The notes under the pieces are model-generated. The model was not told the origin of the DNA. It saw only the letters and a program-made list of their open reading frames with translations, and did not search any database. From positions 40,736,022 to 40,800,021 of the forward strand of contig CM033744.1 in assembly GCA_019671005.1 (NCBI GenBank): a DNA stretch of 64,000 nt. Reading direction: 5' to 3'. The stretch is from Hibiscus mutabilis (Eukaryota; Streptophyta; Magnoliopsida; Malvales; Malvaceae). Positions 44,914 to 56,166 of the stretch are shown piece after piece; position 1 is the stretch's first letter; each line of letters begins with the position of its first letter. Made by a program: the position numbers and the translations under genes.

Positions 44914-45416
44914 GGTAAAAAGAACTCTGAGATCCCTTTGAATTTTGAAATTGGATAAAGTGGCCCCTCTCAAGAAATGAGAAGCAATTTAGTCGTTACC
45001 AATTTCAAATACGAGCAATTAAAGATAATTAATCATAGTTTTAATATTTTTTCGGTTAGTTTTACATAAAATTGATTGTCATAATAACAAATTTAGCCAT
45101 CAATGTTTGCACATTATGTCAATTTAATACTAGCTCTAGAAAAGTTTAACCGTGATTTATATATTTTGTAAATATTAAGGGCTAAATTTGTTAAGTTTTT
45201 ATAATTAGGACCAAAATTATATAATATAGAAACATGGAAAGTAAATTTATTATCATGTCAATCAAAATGACGTAAAATTGATGAAAAATACTAACTCTAT
45301 GATTAATTATTCTTTATTGTTCACTTTCGAAATTAACAAGACTAATTTACTCTTTATTTTAAAAGGATCGATTTGTACGATTTAAAATTACAAGGGACCG
45401 AAGAGATTTTTTTACC
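44914..45416. mobile_element. Foldback MITE upstream of PBP1
   Basis: The left end GGTAAAAAGAACTCTGAGATCC pairs with the right end, read inward GGTAAAAAAATCTCTTCGGTCC. The complementarity covers most of the 500 bp (for example AATTAATCATAG against CTATGATTAATT). Non-coding. It ends about 340 bp upstream of the PBP1 TATA box. No clear target duplication was found. Confidence 0.75.
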
Positions 45417-45758
45417 AAAATATCCACCCAAACTTATTAAAGTCAAACAAAAGAAACCAAGAAAGTTTCCTAAAAGAAGGGTTAAACCCAAAGAAGCTTT
45501 GACTAGAAAATTACAATAATGTCCCCCTTGTGTTAGATTCTTTGTCAAAAGCCGACACTGGAAAATTAAAAAAGTCAAAAAATAATTGACAACAAACTTC
45601 TCCGAAGCAGAGGCTGTTTCAGCCCAGCTTCTGTAAGAATCAAAGCCGACCGCCAATAAAAGCCGTGTTCCTTTGCTGTCATACAATGGTAAAACACAAC
45701 CCCAATCTACTTTCCAGGAAAATCAATTTCCCTTCTTTTCTGTCCTTCAATCTTCCTG
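45417..45758 (+). promoter_or_regulatory. PBP1 upstream region
   Basis: Sequence between the foldback element and the TATA box. No specific binding site can be assigned with confidence. Confidence 0.4.
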
Positions 45759-45766
45759 TATAAATA
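45759..45766 (+). promoter_or_regulatory. Putative TATA box of PBP1
   Basis: TATAAATA lies 81 bp before the start codon, giving an expected leader of roughly 50 bp. Confidence 0.7.
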
Positions 45767-45846
45767 ACAAAGCAGCTGTTTTCTTCGAACAACCCAACCC
45801 AAAACAGATAGCTTTTGTTTTTTTTTGACGAAATCATAAAGATTTG

Positions 45847-46212
45847 ATGGCGGGTATTGGTAAAGCGGTTCCGGAATTCGAGGATTTGTTGCCGGTGATG
45901 GCGGAGAAGCTGGGCGGAGAAGGGCTGATGAGGGAGCTGTGCAATGGGTTCGAGCTGTTGATGGACAAGGAGAAAGGAGTGATCACGGTGGAGAGCTTGA
46001 AGAGGAACGCGGCGGTGTTGGGGTTGCAGGATTTGAGACACGACGAGCTAGTCTGCATGGTGGAAGAAGGCGACACCGACGGCGACGGAGTTCTCAGTGA
46101 GATGGAGTTCTGCGTGTTGATGTTCAGATTAAGCCCTGGGTTGATGGAAGAATCCCAGTTATTGCTGGAGGAGATTTTTGAAGAAGAGCTCAAATCTGCT
46201 GCATTCTATTAG
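45847..46212 (+). CDS. PBP1: EF-hand calcium-binding protein, PBP1/KIC-like
   Basis: A single exon of 121 aa, close to the family's usual 120-135 aa. One canonical EF-hand loop at residues 76-87 (DTDGDGVLSEME) has acidic or oxygen ligands at positions 1, 3, 5, 9 and 12. An earlier degenerate hand region spans about residues 30-60. The core phrases EFEDLLPVMAEKLGGEGL, ELCNGFELLMDKEKGVIT and EMEFCVLMFRLSP are typical of the PINOID-binding protein 1 / KIC group. Known members bind Ca2+ with one hand; PBP1 binds the kinase PINOID in auxin signalling and KIC binds a kinesin-like calmodulin-binding protein. Which partner applies here is not shown by sequence. The ATG at MAGIGK is used because the codon before it is TTG. 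A foldback MITE lies upstream. Confidence 0.93.
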   Translation: MAGIGKAVPEFEDLLPVMAEKLGGEGLMRELCNGFELLMDKEKGVITVESLKRNAAVLGLQDLRHDELVCMVEEGDTDGDGVLSEMEFCVLMFRLSPGLMEESQLLLEEIFEEELKSAAFY

Positions 46213-46639
46213 GATTTTTTACTTTATGGAGTAATTAATTGTCGATAATAATTACATTATTAATAGTGTAATAATATATTCGTTAGGTTTTCATATTTTT
46301 TTACCCTTCTTGATCAGCTTTATTATGATTAATTTGAATAGACCCAATTCATACATCTATTTTTAGTGGAAGAATTTCTTTATAGCGATTTTTTATTTGA
46401 TACCTACTTAAGCGATATCAAACTACATACTTCTTGAAACAATCTATTGATTTGTCATAACCTTTTTGATTTTCTTCAATAATTTTTTTTATCTGTGATC
46501 AAAAAACAATTTAATTTAAATATATTCGGATTCACTATTTGACATAACAATACAATAAAATTTAATATATAAAATATCTAAACTCCAATAAAATAAAAAA
46601 TAAACCACTTAAAATATAAATAGTTTTTTATGTAAAAAG
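46213..46639. other. PBP1 3' region, otherwise no gene
   Basis: AT-rich 3' flank. Polyadenylation cannot be placed with certainty. No other feature is seen. Confidence 0.5.
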
Positions 46640-49080
46640 AAAATATCCTATGTGTCTCATTAAAAATCTCCCTACACCTAAACAGAGGAATAGAGTACCC
46701 ATAGACATATTTTACAAGAAGGATAAAAGATTAGCCACAACAGATACAAAACAAATAAAAAACATAAAACCCGCAGAGCTTAAATCGGGCATTGATCACC
46801 AACAAGAAGCGAAATAATTTTAGGCGGGGTTGCCCATGGAGAACCTCACCAATTGCATGACCCTTAACCATTCTAGCTAGACCATCAACTATAGCATTTT
46901 TAAGGCGACCAATATGCTTAATCCGCACCTTCTAATTTCTATCAAGGATTTCTCGAACCCGCATCACAAGGGTGCTACTATTCAAAGCTAAAGACTCACC
47001 ACACATAATCTGGACAACAATCTTGTTGTGAAGTTCAATATCGATCTGTCAAAAATCAAGACGCCACACATGGATGAGCGTATCGTGGGCCGCCCAAAGC
47101 TCCGCAACAAGCACCGAGCAAGAGCCAAAGCTTCTAGCGAAACTAAAGATCCATCTCCCATCACTATCACGAATAACTCCTCCAATTGAAGCCATGTTTC
47201 TAGTACCCAACAGCTCTATCGGCATTGATTTTAACACGACCCATAGTCGGTTTGCACCAAACTGAAGCCTCATGCCCAACAGTACCGCTCATGACCGAGG
47301 GGCGTGCGCCTCAACCAATTCCCTCCAACTCCTACGGCAATATCCCACAATATCACCAAAAATCTCACGGCCACCATTAAAAACCGCATAACATCTTCTC
47401 CAAATTGCCCAGCAAGCAATTGCATATAAAATGCTCCAATTGTCCCCCAAGCTGCTCGCAGCCCTGTTACCACACAAATTCTCGGTGAACCAAAGTTTGA
47501 AATCACCCGAGTAGAAACTAGCATGGAGGCTCTATTGCACCAGCTGTGACCAAACTTCTCGAGCCCTCATGCAATCGCACAAGACATAGAGCAAGTTTTT
47601 CTCGTCATGTGCACAGGTAGGACATTGATCATCAAAGGCAATATGCCTTCGACACATTTGGGGCTACGCCCGTCTCTTGTTGGTTAACACTCGGTGCTTG
47701 GATACCCTCTATAGGAACCATCTCCTACTCGACAACACTCGGCAAAACAGCAGCGAATAACGGCATCTTGCCAGCCCTCTTATTTGGGCCATCCTGTTCA
47801 TGTGCAGATGGCACCGACAGCTTGCTCGACTGATTATTCGACTGATTATCTCCAGCCAAATTGTTAAGCACATCAAATTTAGACCCTACCGTCGAAGGGT
47901 TAGCAGTCTTGGTCTTGCTATCAGCTCTACTACTAGTATTCGAACGTCGCCTCCTTCATTCAAATTGCATCCACGACCCATATCCTTCATTATCAGTTTT
48001 CTGCGCTTGGGCAACAGGTTGCGAGCTCTCTACATTAATAACTTGCAGTTGGCAAGATTCCTTCGAGTGGCCATACTTGCCACACCCAAAATATATCATT
48101 GGCAGCCCTTCGTACTCTATCAATTGATACTTGCCATCAATTACTAGCCCCGGAATTAGTGGCCTATCAAGATTAACCACAATTGCTAACCGAGTAAAAC
48201 GCACCCTGTTTCCTTTTTGTGTATTAAAATCGACACGAATTACCTTTCCTAAGAGGCTAGCAATGGCGCGGAATAAGTTTTTCGAGTAATATCGGTAGGG
48301 TAAGCCTGAGAGGTGAACCCAAGCGAGAATTTGTTTCGGATGTTCAGCCGATGTGGAAAAATCGATCGACCATGGTTGCATAGTGAGGTAACTCCCATAC
48401 ACCACCCATGGTCCGCCCGTTAAGACCTTGTCGTAGTCATCATCTAAAGCGAAACGAATCAAGTAATAATCATTGTCCAAATCAATTAGATTCACCTCGC
48501 CCATTGGATTTCATAGCGCTTGGATCCGATTCTTAAGCGCTCCATAACCAATCAGATTTCCCCGTAACCTCACAATCAAAGATTTTGACAACTTATCATC
48601 GATTGCCTTGTGCACCCTATCGAAGAATCTGATTTCTGGGACCGATCCCTTGTGCTCAATTATAACATCATCATCCACAAGGTCAACCTCAAGATCACTA
48701 ATGATGTTATCATTTTGGTTTGCTCCAATTTGACCCGTGACCATATCCCGAAAAGACGATTTCGCAGTCTTTCCACCCTACAAAGAAGCAGCACCCGATC
48801 CCAAAACTGAAACATCCAAAGCCGATTTGTCCCCATTCACACACAGACTTGTGCCATTAGAGACATTCATGTCCATCATTTTCGCACCCATCGTCACCTC
48901 CCCGTTCACAACACCATCACTTGCCGCAGCACTTTCCACTACTATCACTGGAGCATCCCCATCCGGCGGCCGTCCAGATGGAACCAACTCCGATGACATA
49001 TTAAGGTTTTCGGTGGTTCCTACTTTTTCAGAGCACATGCTAGTATTAACAAATAGTTTATAAACCATTATTGTTGCAAT
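46640..49080 (-). mobile_element. LINE with ORF1 fused to the ORF2 3' end (internal deletion)
   Basis: From the right on the minus strand: an ORF1 with a DUF4283-like domain (ALDDDYDKVLTGGPWVVYGS, WVHLSGLPYRYYSKN) and a CCHC-type knuckle whose first Cys is Tyr (YFGCGKYGHSKESC). At about 47650-47700 it passes directly into the zf-RVT-like region (FDDQCPTCAHDEKN), then RNase H (ASIGGVIRDSDGRW, VAELWAAHDTL) and VDGLARM. Endonuclease and reverse transcriptase are missing. One TGA interrupts ORF1 near 48510. The 3' end has TTTTTAATGAGACACA (minus, about 46650). Confidence 0.88.
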
Positions 49081-50591
49081 TTAAAATAACGGTTCCTTAT
49101 CACATTTGTGTCAAGGGGCAGGGGTGATGAACTTTGAAGCATTGGATCTTGTTTAATATAGTAATATTATAATAATATTTTTTAATGAAATGTTTTTTAC
49201 CCAATTTATTATTCAATATTCTTCGAGTGATATTTCAACAATCCAATTGCATAATCTTAATATCATTATAACTCATAAAGATATTATTAAAATTACTTTG
49301 ATAATTTAAAGATTCAATTAAGAAATTTAAAAATCATTTTAGATCGTAAATACAAATTAAAAATTACCTAATGCAATTAACTCTTAAAAAATGCTCTTGA
49401 CTTTTTTAGGTGCAATTTGACTCTTCGCTTTGGTTTTGAGTTGCAATTTGACTCATGACTTTTTTTTTGGTGCAAATTGACCCTTAGGCCCTAACTTTAG
49501 CTTTGATTTGTAATTTGATATTTGATTATAAATTTATATAAAAAAGTTGGTATAAATTCAAATATTAATTTAATATAAATTCAAATGTTTAAGTATAAAT
49601 TTATATAAAAAGTTAAGGGTCAAATTGCATATCAAAATAAAAATCAAGGGGCTAAAAAACAAATTGCACCAGGAAATTTGTTAGGGATCAAATTACATAT
49701 CAAACCAAGATCGGAGACTAAAAGATACATTAACCCAAAAAAATCGACGAATTGGAAACCCCGTTGCATTGCCGTCGCTACGGGGACATGCCAGATTATG
49801 TACAACTCCAACCCTATTTTAATATTTGGGCTTGGTCTCTCCTCTTAGATCGGTCGACTTTGAGGCGGTCTTCCATTAAAATAATAAGACCCGGTTGAGC
49901 TGAGCTGATCTGCTACGTCACCTTCTATTTTAATACATTGTTTTGAGCCGGCATTGTTTTCTTTATTGTAGTAGAATATATGGTGTAAATCAAATCACCC
50001 ACTAGAGGCAATCCACGATTTATATAAATATTATATAAGATAGTATTACGAAGGGATTGTCCGGAATCGAATGTACGCGAAAACAGCTGCGGATATTGCG
50101 GTGCACGGATGATGACACCACCAGCCAGCCACCGATTTATCCGATAAATGGTGCTTCCCGAGCCGTCTCATCTCCGGTGCTTCCACCTCAATGGTCTCAC
50201 GATACTACTCGGCAGGCCCTAGCATGGACCAGCAATAACCAGAACAAGCTTACCAAGAACATATTTTAGGCAACACAAGTTGGGATTTTGCTATGTTATT
50301 TTAACCAGAATAGAGTTACAAAAATCTTAATGTTGGTCGATGTCTAAGCATAAGGTTCCATTTATATATAGATGATAAGGGAGCTGCCGACATGGCATTG
50401 TTAATATTTTATGATAAGAATGGTGAAAATTAAATTATTGGACCCAATTAAATTCGAGTCTGTACATGAAAAGTTTCGAAACTAGACCAAAGCTCGGCCT
50501 GAATATGGACAGGTCTGCTTCAGCGATCCTTCTTTCTCGTATTCAGTTGTTCCTAGGAGTAAGTTATCACAACGTCAGGCAAGAACATGCA
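49081..50591. other. Intergenic, no gene seen
   Basis: AT-rich with degenerate repeats. The stretch 49390-49735 repeats GCAATTTGACTC and CAAATTGCA-type phrases in opposite orientations, which suggests a worn foldback. The open frame at 50057-50269 has no recognisable domain. About 50490-50591 is 3' flank of the lipase pseudogene. Confidence 0.45.
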
Positions 50592-50963
50592 CTACCGGTA
50601 CTCATGCAGTTCGGACTGACCATCGAAACTCGGATCCCACCATTGGTGAATCCCATGAGCTCGTTTGAAATCCGGGGACTTGCTCAAGTTTATAGTGAGA
50701 TTGGCAGACAGAAGCAGATGCAGAGGTTTCGAATTGCTTTTCAGTAAGGAATTCAATGTTGCAATCCTTTCGATTTTTCCGGCCCGAAGCTCCTCCATCT
50801 TCTTCCTGTGTTCGAAATAGCCGATATAACCGGAGCATACGGGATCTGCAGGGTTCACAAACAGGTACGGTACCCATTTAGAGAGTGACGTAAATGGATC
50901 ACCCGGTTGAGGACTCCGATGGCAACCCTTTGCAGCTGCAAGTCCAGCTTTAACTATGCTGGT

Positions 50964-52491
50964 TGTTGCGTGTAATAAGTGCTACGCAATTGTGCAAGTA
51001 TACACGTTGCAAGTTATAGTATAAAAGATATCGTCTCCACATGGATTAGTGCCACTTCAAGAATATAGTCTCTTGCACTGTAAAAAGTAAAAGAAAACAC
51101 AAGTAGAGGATTATAGGAGTTTTAACTAATAACTAATCTAGAAAGCAAATAAGTAAAAGGTGATGTAATTAAATGAGAGAGATAGGCCAGGTTATCGTGA
51201 GTGAGGTGTGATAGCCGATTGGATCGTCTTGGTAAAAGAGTGCACGGGCAACTCAGTTGCCGTGGCAACTTGCACAACGGGGTTGCCTTGGCAACTAATC
51301 GATGGTTGCCTGGGCGACTAGTTGGGCAACTACTTGGGCGTCTGGGCAGCAACCTTCAAGGTTCGGTAGAGCGTTCTTCAATGGTTTCTTCTTATCCCTA
51401 AGTCGAAACTCTAGTTACTTGTGCATGCATTGATAATACATCCCTGCGTGAATCAAGGGTGAACAACAACCAATCTTGCGCTCCTCTTAGCCGTTGAAAT
51501 CCTTAACTTATTCCTAAGCCAGATTAATCTTCACCATCAATAGATTGAATAAAGATCATATTCATTCGTTTCTTGAATCTAACTCTCCCGATATTAGATA
51601 AATAGATGAAGTTACGAGATCCTCTCCCAATTCACTCGCAAACAAGAATAAGAACCAAGAATGAATAAACCTTGAATAGAAAAGTGCAAACTCTTATTAC
51701 CTAAACAAAATCCAATAGTTTCTCACAACCACAAGACACAATAACCATAGCCAAATAGATTTAGTTCATGGCTAGGTTCCAAAGAAACACAAGATAAAAA
51801 ATCCCTAGCATGAACCTAATTAAACAAGAAAGAAAAAAATGAAGGATGAAGCTTGTCGAAATCCTCCTTGCCCTTGATGCTTGTCGAAAATTCTCTCATC
51901 TCTCTCCCCTTGGAGTTGACGGCATGACCTCTAATTTATAGGGCTAGGTCAAAGTCCTTCTTTGAGGAGGAAGTTAAGTTGGAATTAAATTATCTTTAAA
52001 GAATATAATTCTTTATTATAATTATATTCCTTCTAGAACTTCTCATATCTTCTTGGAATTTAATTCTTCTTTAATCTCTTCATGGAAATCAAACTCTTTT
52101 GGGATTTAGCTTTGCTCCACGTCATCTTGGGCTTGTCTAGTCATCAATTTTGACTACCATATCACCTTATTATTTGTCGACAATTGCCCTGGCAACTAGC
52201 TCGGCATCTCCTTCATGCATTGCTCTGGCAACTAGTTTGGCATCTCCTTCATGCATTGCCCTGGCAACTAGCTCTAGCCTTGCTTTGGCAAGTGATCCTG
52301 CACATACACACAAAACACACCAAAGCAACATCTTTTCCCACAAAAACTACCAAGTTATGTAATCAAGCTCAACGATGGAAGGAAACATGGATTAATGCAT
52401 GAATGGCTAATTATGCAACTAATATGAGCCTAAGTCTAACAATAATATGAGTAAAAAGGGTCAGAAAAATAGCACTTTTGAACACTTATCA
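50964..52491 (-). repeat. Athila 3' LTR
   Basis: 1528 bp. For the minus-strand element this is the 3' LTR. Compared with the 5' LTR it has one extra copy of a 36-bp unit near 52185-52290 (..CTGGCAACTAGCTCGGCATC..). It contains repeated TTGCC-NN-GGCAA motifs at about 51255-51350. Confidence 0.93.
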
Positions 52492-52505
52492 CACCCCCAA
52501 ACTCG
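52492..52505 (-). other. Athila polypurine tract
   Basis: On the minus strand TTTGGGGGTG lies directly before the 3' LTR, preceded by the conserved phrase TTGAGGACAAGCAATAG of this clade. Confidence 0.85.
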
Positions 52506-52534
52506 AACTATTGCTTGTCCTCAAGCAATGCAAA

Positions 52535-53260
52535 CTAATAATTACCTACCATAAAATGGCACTTCTCCCAATTGAGGACTAAATCAGTTTCTTCACATCT
52601 TGCCAACACCTTCTCTAAATTGCCGAGACAGCTGTCGAAGTCATTACCAAAAATAGAAAAATCATCCATGAAGATCTCAAGGAAGTCTTCGACCATGTCT
52701 GAAAAAAGTGCCATCATGTATTTTTGGAAGGTTGACGGGGCGTTACACAAGCCGAACGGCATCCTTCGGAAAGCATAAGTACCGTATGGGCATGTGAATG
52801 TTGTCTTTTCTTGATCTTCTGGTGCTATGGCAATTTTATTGTAACCTGAATAACCATCAAGAAAACAATAAAAGGGTTTACCTGCAAGACGGTCAAGCAT
52901 TTGATCAATAAAGGGTAATGGGAAGTGATCTTTCCTAGTGGCTTTGTTTAGCTTTCGATAATCCATACAAACCCTCAAACCGGTCACAGTTCTGGTTAGA
53001 ATGAGTTCATTGTTTTCATTACTTACCACCGTTATACCTTCCTTTTTCGGTACACATTGTACCAGACTTACCTATATACTATCAGAGATAGGGTATATAA
53101 TGCCGGCGTCAAACCACTTGATGATTTCTTTCATTACAACCCCTTTCATGGCATGATTCAGTCTCATCTGGGCCTCAATTGAAGGTTTGTGATCATCTTC
53201 CAACAAAATCTTGTGCATGCACACTGCCGGGCTAATTCCCTTCAAGTCGGCAATTGTCCA
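52535..53260 (-). pseudogene. Athila reverse transcriptase (truncated)
   Basis: The frame 53029-52535 covers the fingers and palm (CMDYRKLNKATRKDHFPLPF, CFLDGYSGYNKIAI, FRRMPFGLCNAPSTFQ) and the catalytic FMDD (EIFMDDFSIFG), all intact. It ends after CHFMVGN, where RNase H should begin, and runs into the polypurine tract. Upstream, 53260-53030 continues the pol leader (HKILLEDDHKPS..) with stops between. Confidence 0.9.
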
Positions 53261-53265
53261 CCCTA

Positions 53266-54050
53266 TTATCTTTTGTATAGCTTTAACATTTTGATCAGCT
53301 TCTTTTCCTGCTCAGGCTGTAACTTAGAAGAAATAATTACAGGCAATGTATTATCGGTTCCTAAGTATGCATATTTTAGTTGCTCTGGCAACTGTTTCAA
53401 CTCAAGAATCGGTGGTTGTTCAATAGAGGGCTTTTCGAGCTTACCTTCCTTACCTGAGTATTCTAGTGGTTCAAAGTATGTACCTGGTCGATTGACTAGC
53501 CAATTTGCCTCTTCTTGTTGTTCCTCATCGACCGGTTCTTGATACTCCTCAAGTTCCTCTTGATCGGCAATGTAGTTGCCGAGGCAACTAAATTCCTCGT
53601 CGAAGTTAAACTCTGCTGTGACATGAAGAAGTTGGCATTCTTCTGGATCATCGACATGCCTTAGTGTTTGGAACACATTTAGTTTAACTTGCTGGTCATT
53701 CACCCTCATTGTGAGTTCTCCTTTTTCAACATCGATCAAGGTTCTCCCTGTTGCTAGGAATGGTCTCCCGAGAATGATAGGTGCATGCTCATCTGCTTCA
53801 CAATCCAACACAATAAAGTCAGCGGGAAAAATAAATTTATCAACTTTTACCAGTATGTCTTCGATTTTTCCCTCTAGATGCACATAGGATCTGTCGGCTA
53901 GCTGTAGCATAACTGTTGTAGGTCTTGCCTTCCCGATTTCTAGTTTCTGGAAAACCGATTTAGGCATCAAATTTATGATAGCCCCAAGGTCGCATAATGC
54001 TTTCCCGACATAGTGGTTTCAAATAGAACAGGGTATTGTGAAACTTCCGG
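53266..54050 (-). pseudogene. Athila protease region
   Basis: The catalytic segment reads CDLGAIINLM (about 53975-54000), with Asp retained and Ser of the usual DLGASINLM changed to Ile. It continues with MPKSVFQKLEIGKARPT and the flap-like IILGRPFLATG. A linker to reverse transcriptase follows. Confidence 0.8.
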
Positions 54051-54060
54051 GATACTTCAA

Positions 54061-56038
54061 CTAAGGTGGCATACGATTGTGCAACATGGCCATGCATCCC
54101 TCTATTGCGGCAACTGTTTCAAACTCTCCTAGCCTTGTTCTCTTGGACACAATGTCTTTAAGAAACTTGGCATAGTTTGGCATTTGTTCAATTGCTTCCA
54201 CCAATGGTAAGTTGATGTGGACTTGCTTTAGGATATCCAGAAACTTCTTGAATTGATATTCTTGCTTTTGTCGCTTCAACCTTTGTGGGAATGGTGGTGG
54301 AAGTCGGATATCTTCGATCCTTTCATTGGTTTGGAACCTGATTGACGGCATTACCGGGACAACTGAAGTTGCTGAGGCATTATCAACTGGGTTTGCCGAG
54401 GCATGCTTATCACAAGTTGCCGAAACATCATTATCGTCGGTTGTCGAGGCATGCTTATTGCCGGTTGCCGCGGCAATTCCTGCTTCAGCATCTGAGGCTT
54501 TGCCACTAGGTTCGTCTTGATCTTTTTATGGAGTTTTGTTTGATGAGCGGGCTTGAGCCTCTTTAAGTTGTTGGCCACTTCTAGTGGTGATCGCCTTACA
54601 TTGCTCATGGCCAGTTCCTCTTGCGACTTCAGTATCGTTAGGTAAACCTCCTTGCGGTCTAGTATTCAGGTTTTGAGCAAACTGTCCGGCTTGATTTTCT
54701 AATGATTTGATTGCCGCCTCTTGGTTTTGCAATCTCATCTCGGTCTTGTTAATAAAAGCATCAGTTCTTTTTATGAAGTTACTATTCTCAGCCATATAAG
54801 ATTCAGTTTTCATCATAAAAGCATTTAGAGAATTTCCCAAAGAACTAGATGTTGTCGGTTGTTGCTGCGACAACTGTTGCCATGGCATATTCTGCTGGAA
54901 TCCCGATGTTTGTGCATTCTGATTGTTCTGGTTTAGAGCATTGTTGGGATTACTCCATGAAAAATTTGGGTGCTTCTTCCAAGCTGGATTGTATGTATTG
55001 GACATTACATTGTTGTTTCGATTGTAATTCCCCACATAGAAGCTGGATTTCGGATTCTGCATACATTCAGAAGAATCATGGTTATCACCACATAACTCAC
55101 AAAAAGAATCCATTACCTTGACTTCATGTGTGTTGTTTGGTTTTTACATGTTCTGGACCATCTTGGTTAAAGTGGTCAATTGTGCCGAAATTGAATCTGA
55201 TGATTCTAGTTCATGTATGTGGCTTGGCGTCTAACTCCTCCTCTTCTAGTAGAGGGGAATTGATAATCATTCTTGGCCAGCCTGTTTAGAATTTGCATTG
55301 CTTCCTCCGGCGACTTATCTAAGAGTATGCCGTTTGCCGAGGCATCTAGCATCATCCTTGTTGGTGTATTCACGGCGTTGTAAAACATTGTTACTTGAGT
55401 CCACACCGGAAATCCGTGTAGGGGCATTTGTGTAGAAGTTCTCTATATCGCTCCCAAGCCTCGTACATGGATTCATCATCTGCCTGCCGAAAAGAAGTAA
55501 TGTCGTTATGAATCTTATCAGTCAAATTTGTAGGATTAAACCGAGCAAGGAAATCACGACAAAGATCGGTCCAAGATCCTATTGATCAGGCAGGAATGCT
55601 ATTCAACCATGCTTTCGCCCTATCCGTAAGTGAATAGGGGAATAATCTTAATCGTAAAACATCGGGGGTGACTCCGTGTATTTTGAACGAGTTGTAAATC
55701 TCGAGGAAAGATTTTAGATGTTGTCGTGCATCTTCAGTTGCTGAGCCGCCAAATTGACCAATTGTGTTGATCATATTAAACATTACCGGTTTCAACTCAA
55801 AGTGGTCGGCTTCAATTTCAGGTGCGACAACTCCTGGATTAAGTCCATCAAGATCTTCTTCAAGATAGTCTCAAATAGTTCTGTTTCGTGCAAGAATCAC
55901 TCCTCATCTTGCTGGAACATCTTGATTCATATTGCCGTCTTGATTAGCCATTGCTACTCTTATCCTTCGTCTAAGTCTTTGTAAGGTTCATTCGATTTCT
56001 GAATCAAAGGGATATTCTGGTGTAATCGGTCTCGCCAT
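54061..56038 (-). pseudogene. Athila gag (broken)
   Basis: Starts at MARPITPEYPF (56038). The capsid-like part (VMFNMINTIGQFGGSATEDA, LRLFPYSLTDRAKAW) is at 55795-55586. The zinc knuckle CELCGDNHDSSEC and the VGNYNRNNN..SNTYNPAWKKHPNFSW segment are at 55113-54960. Stops and frame breaks separate the pieces. A region at 54360-54510 is built from short repeats around GTTGCCGAGGCA. Confidence 0.85.
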
Positions 56039-56142
56039 GGTCATATACCAATGCAAAACCAAAGTTTGTTAGCCCTTTGAATCTTAAACAAGAAAAGTAA
56101 AAAGAAAGTGCAAGAAAATAAAAACAAAGTCGCTATTGCCAA

Positions 56143-56160
56143 TCCCCGGCAACGGCGCCA
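56143..56160 (-). other. Athila primer binding site (Asp tRNA)
   Basis: Minus-strand TGGCGCCGTTGCCGGGGA lies six bases inside the 5' LTR. This is the Asp-tRNA-type primer site usual for Athila elements. Confidence 0.92.
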
Positions 56161-56166
56161 AAAACT

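Noticed and set aside
45834..46193. A Ser-rich minus-strand frame over PBP1
   Set aside because: It is the antisense shadow of the EF-hand gene, whose plus-strand product is unmistakable.
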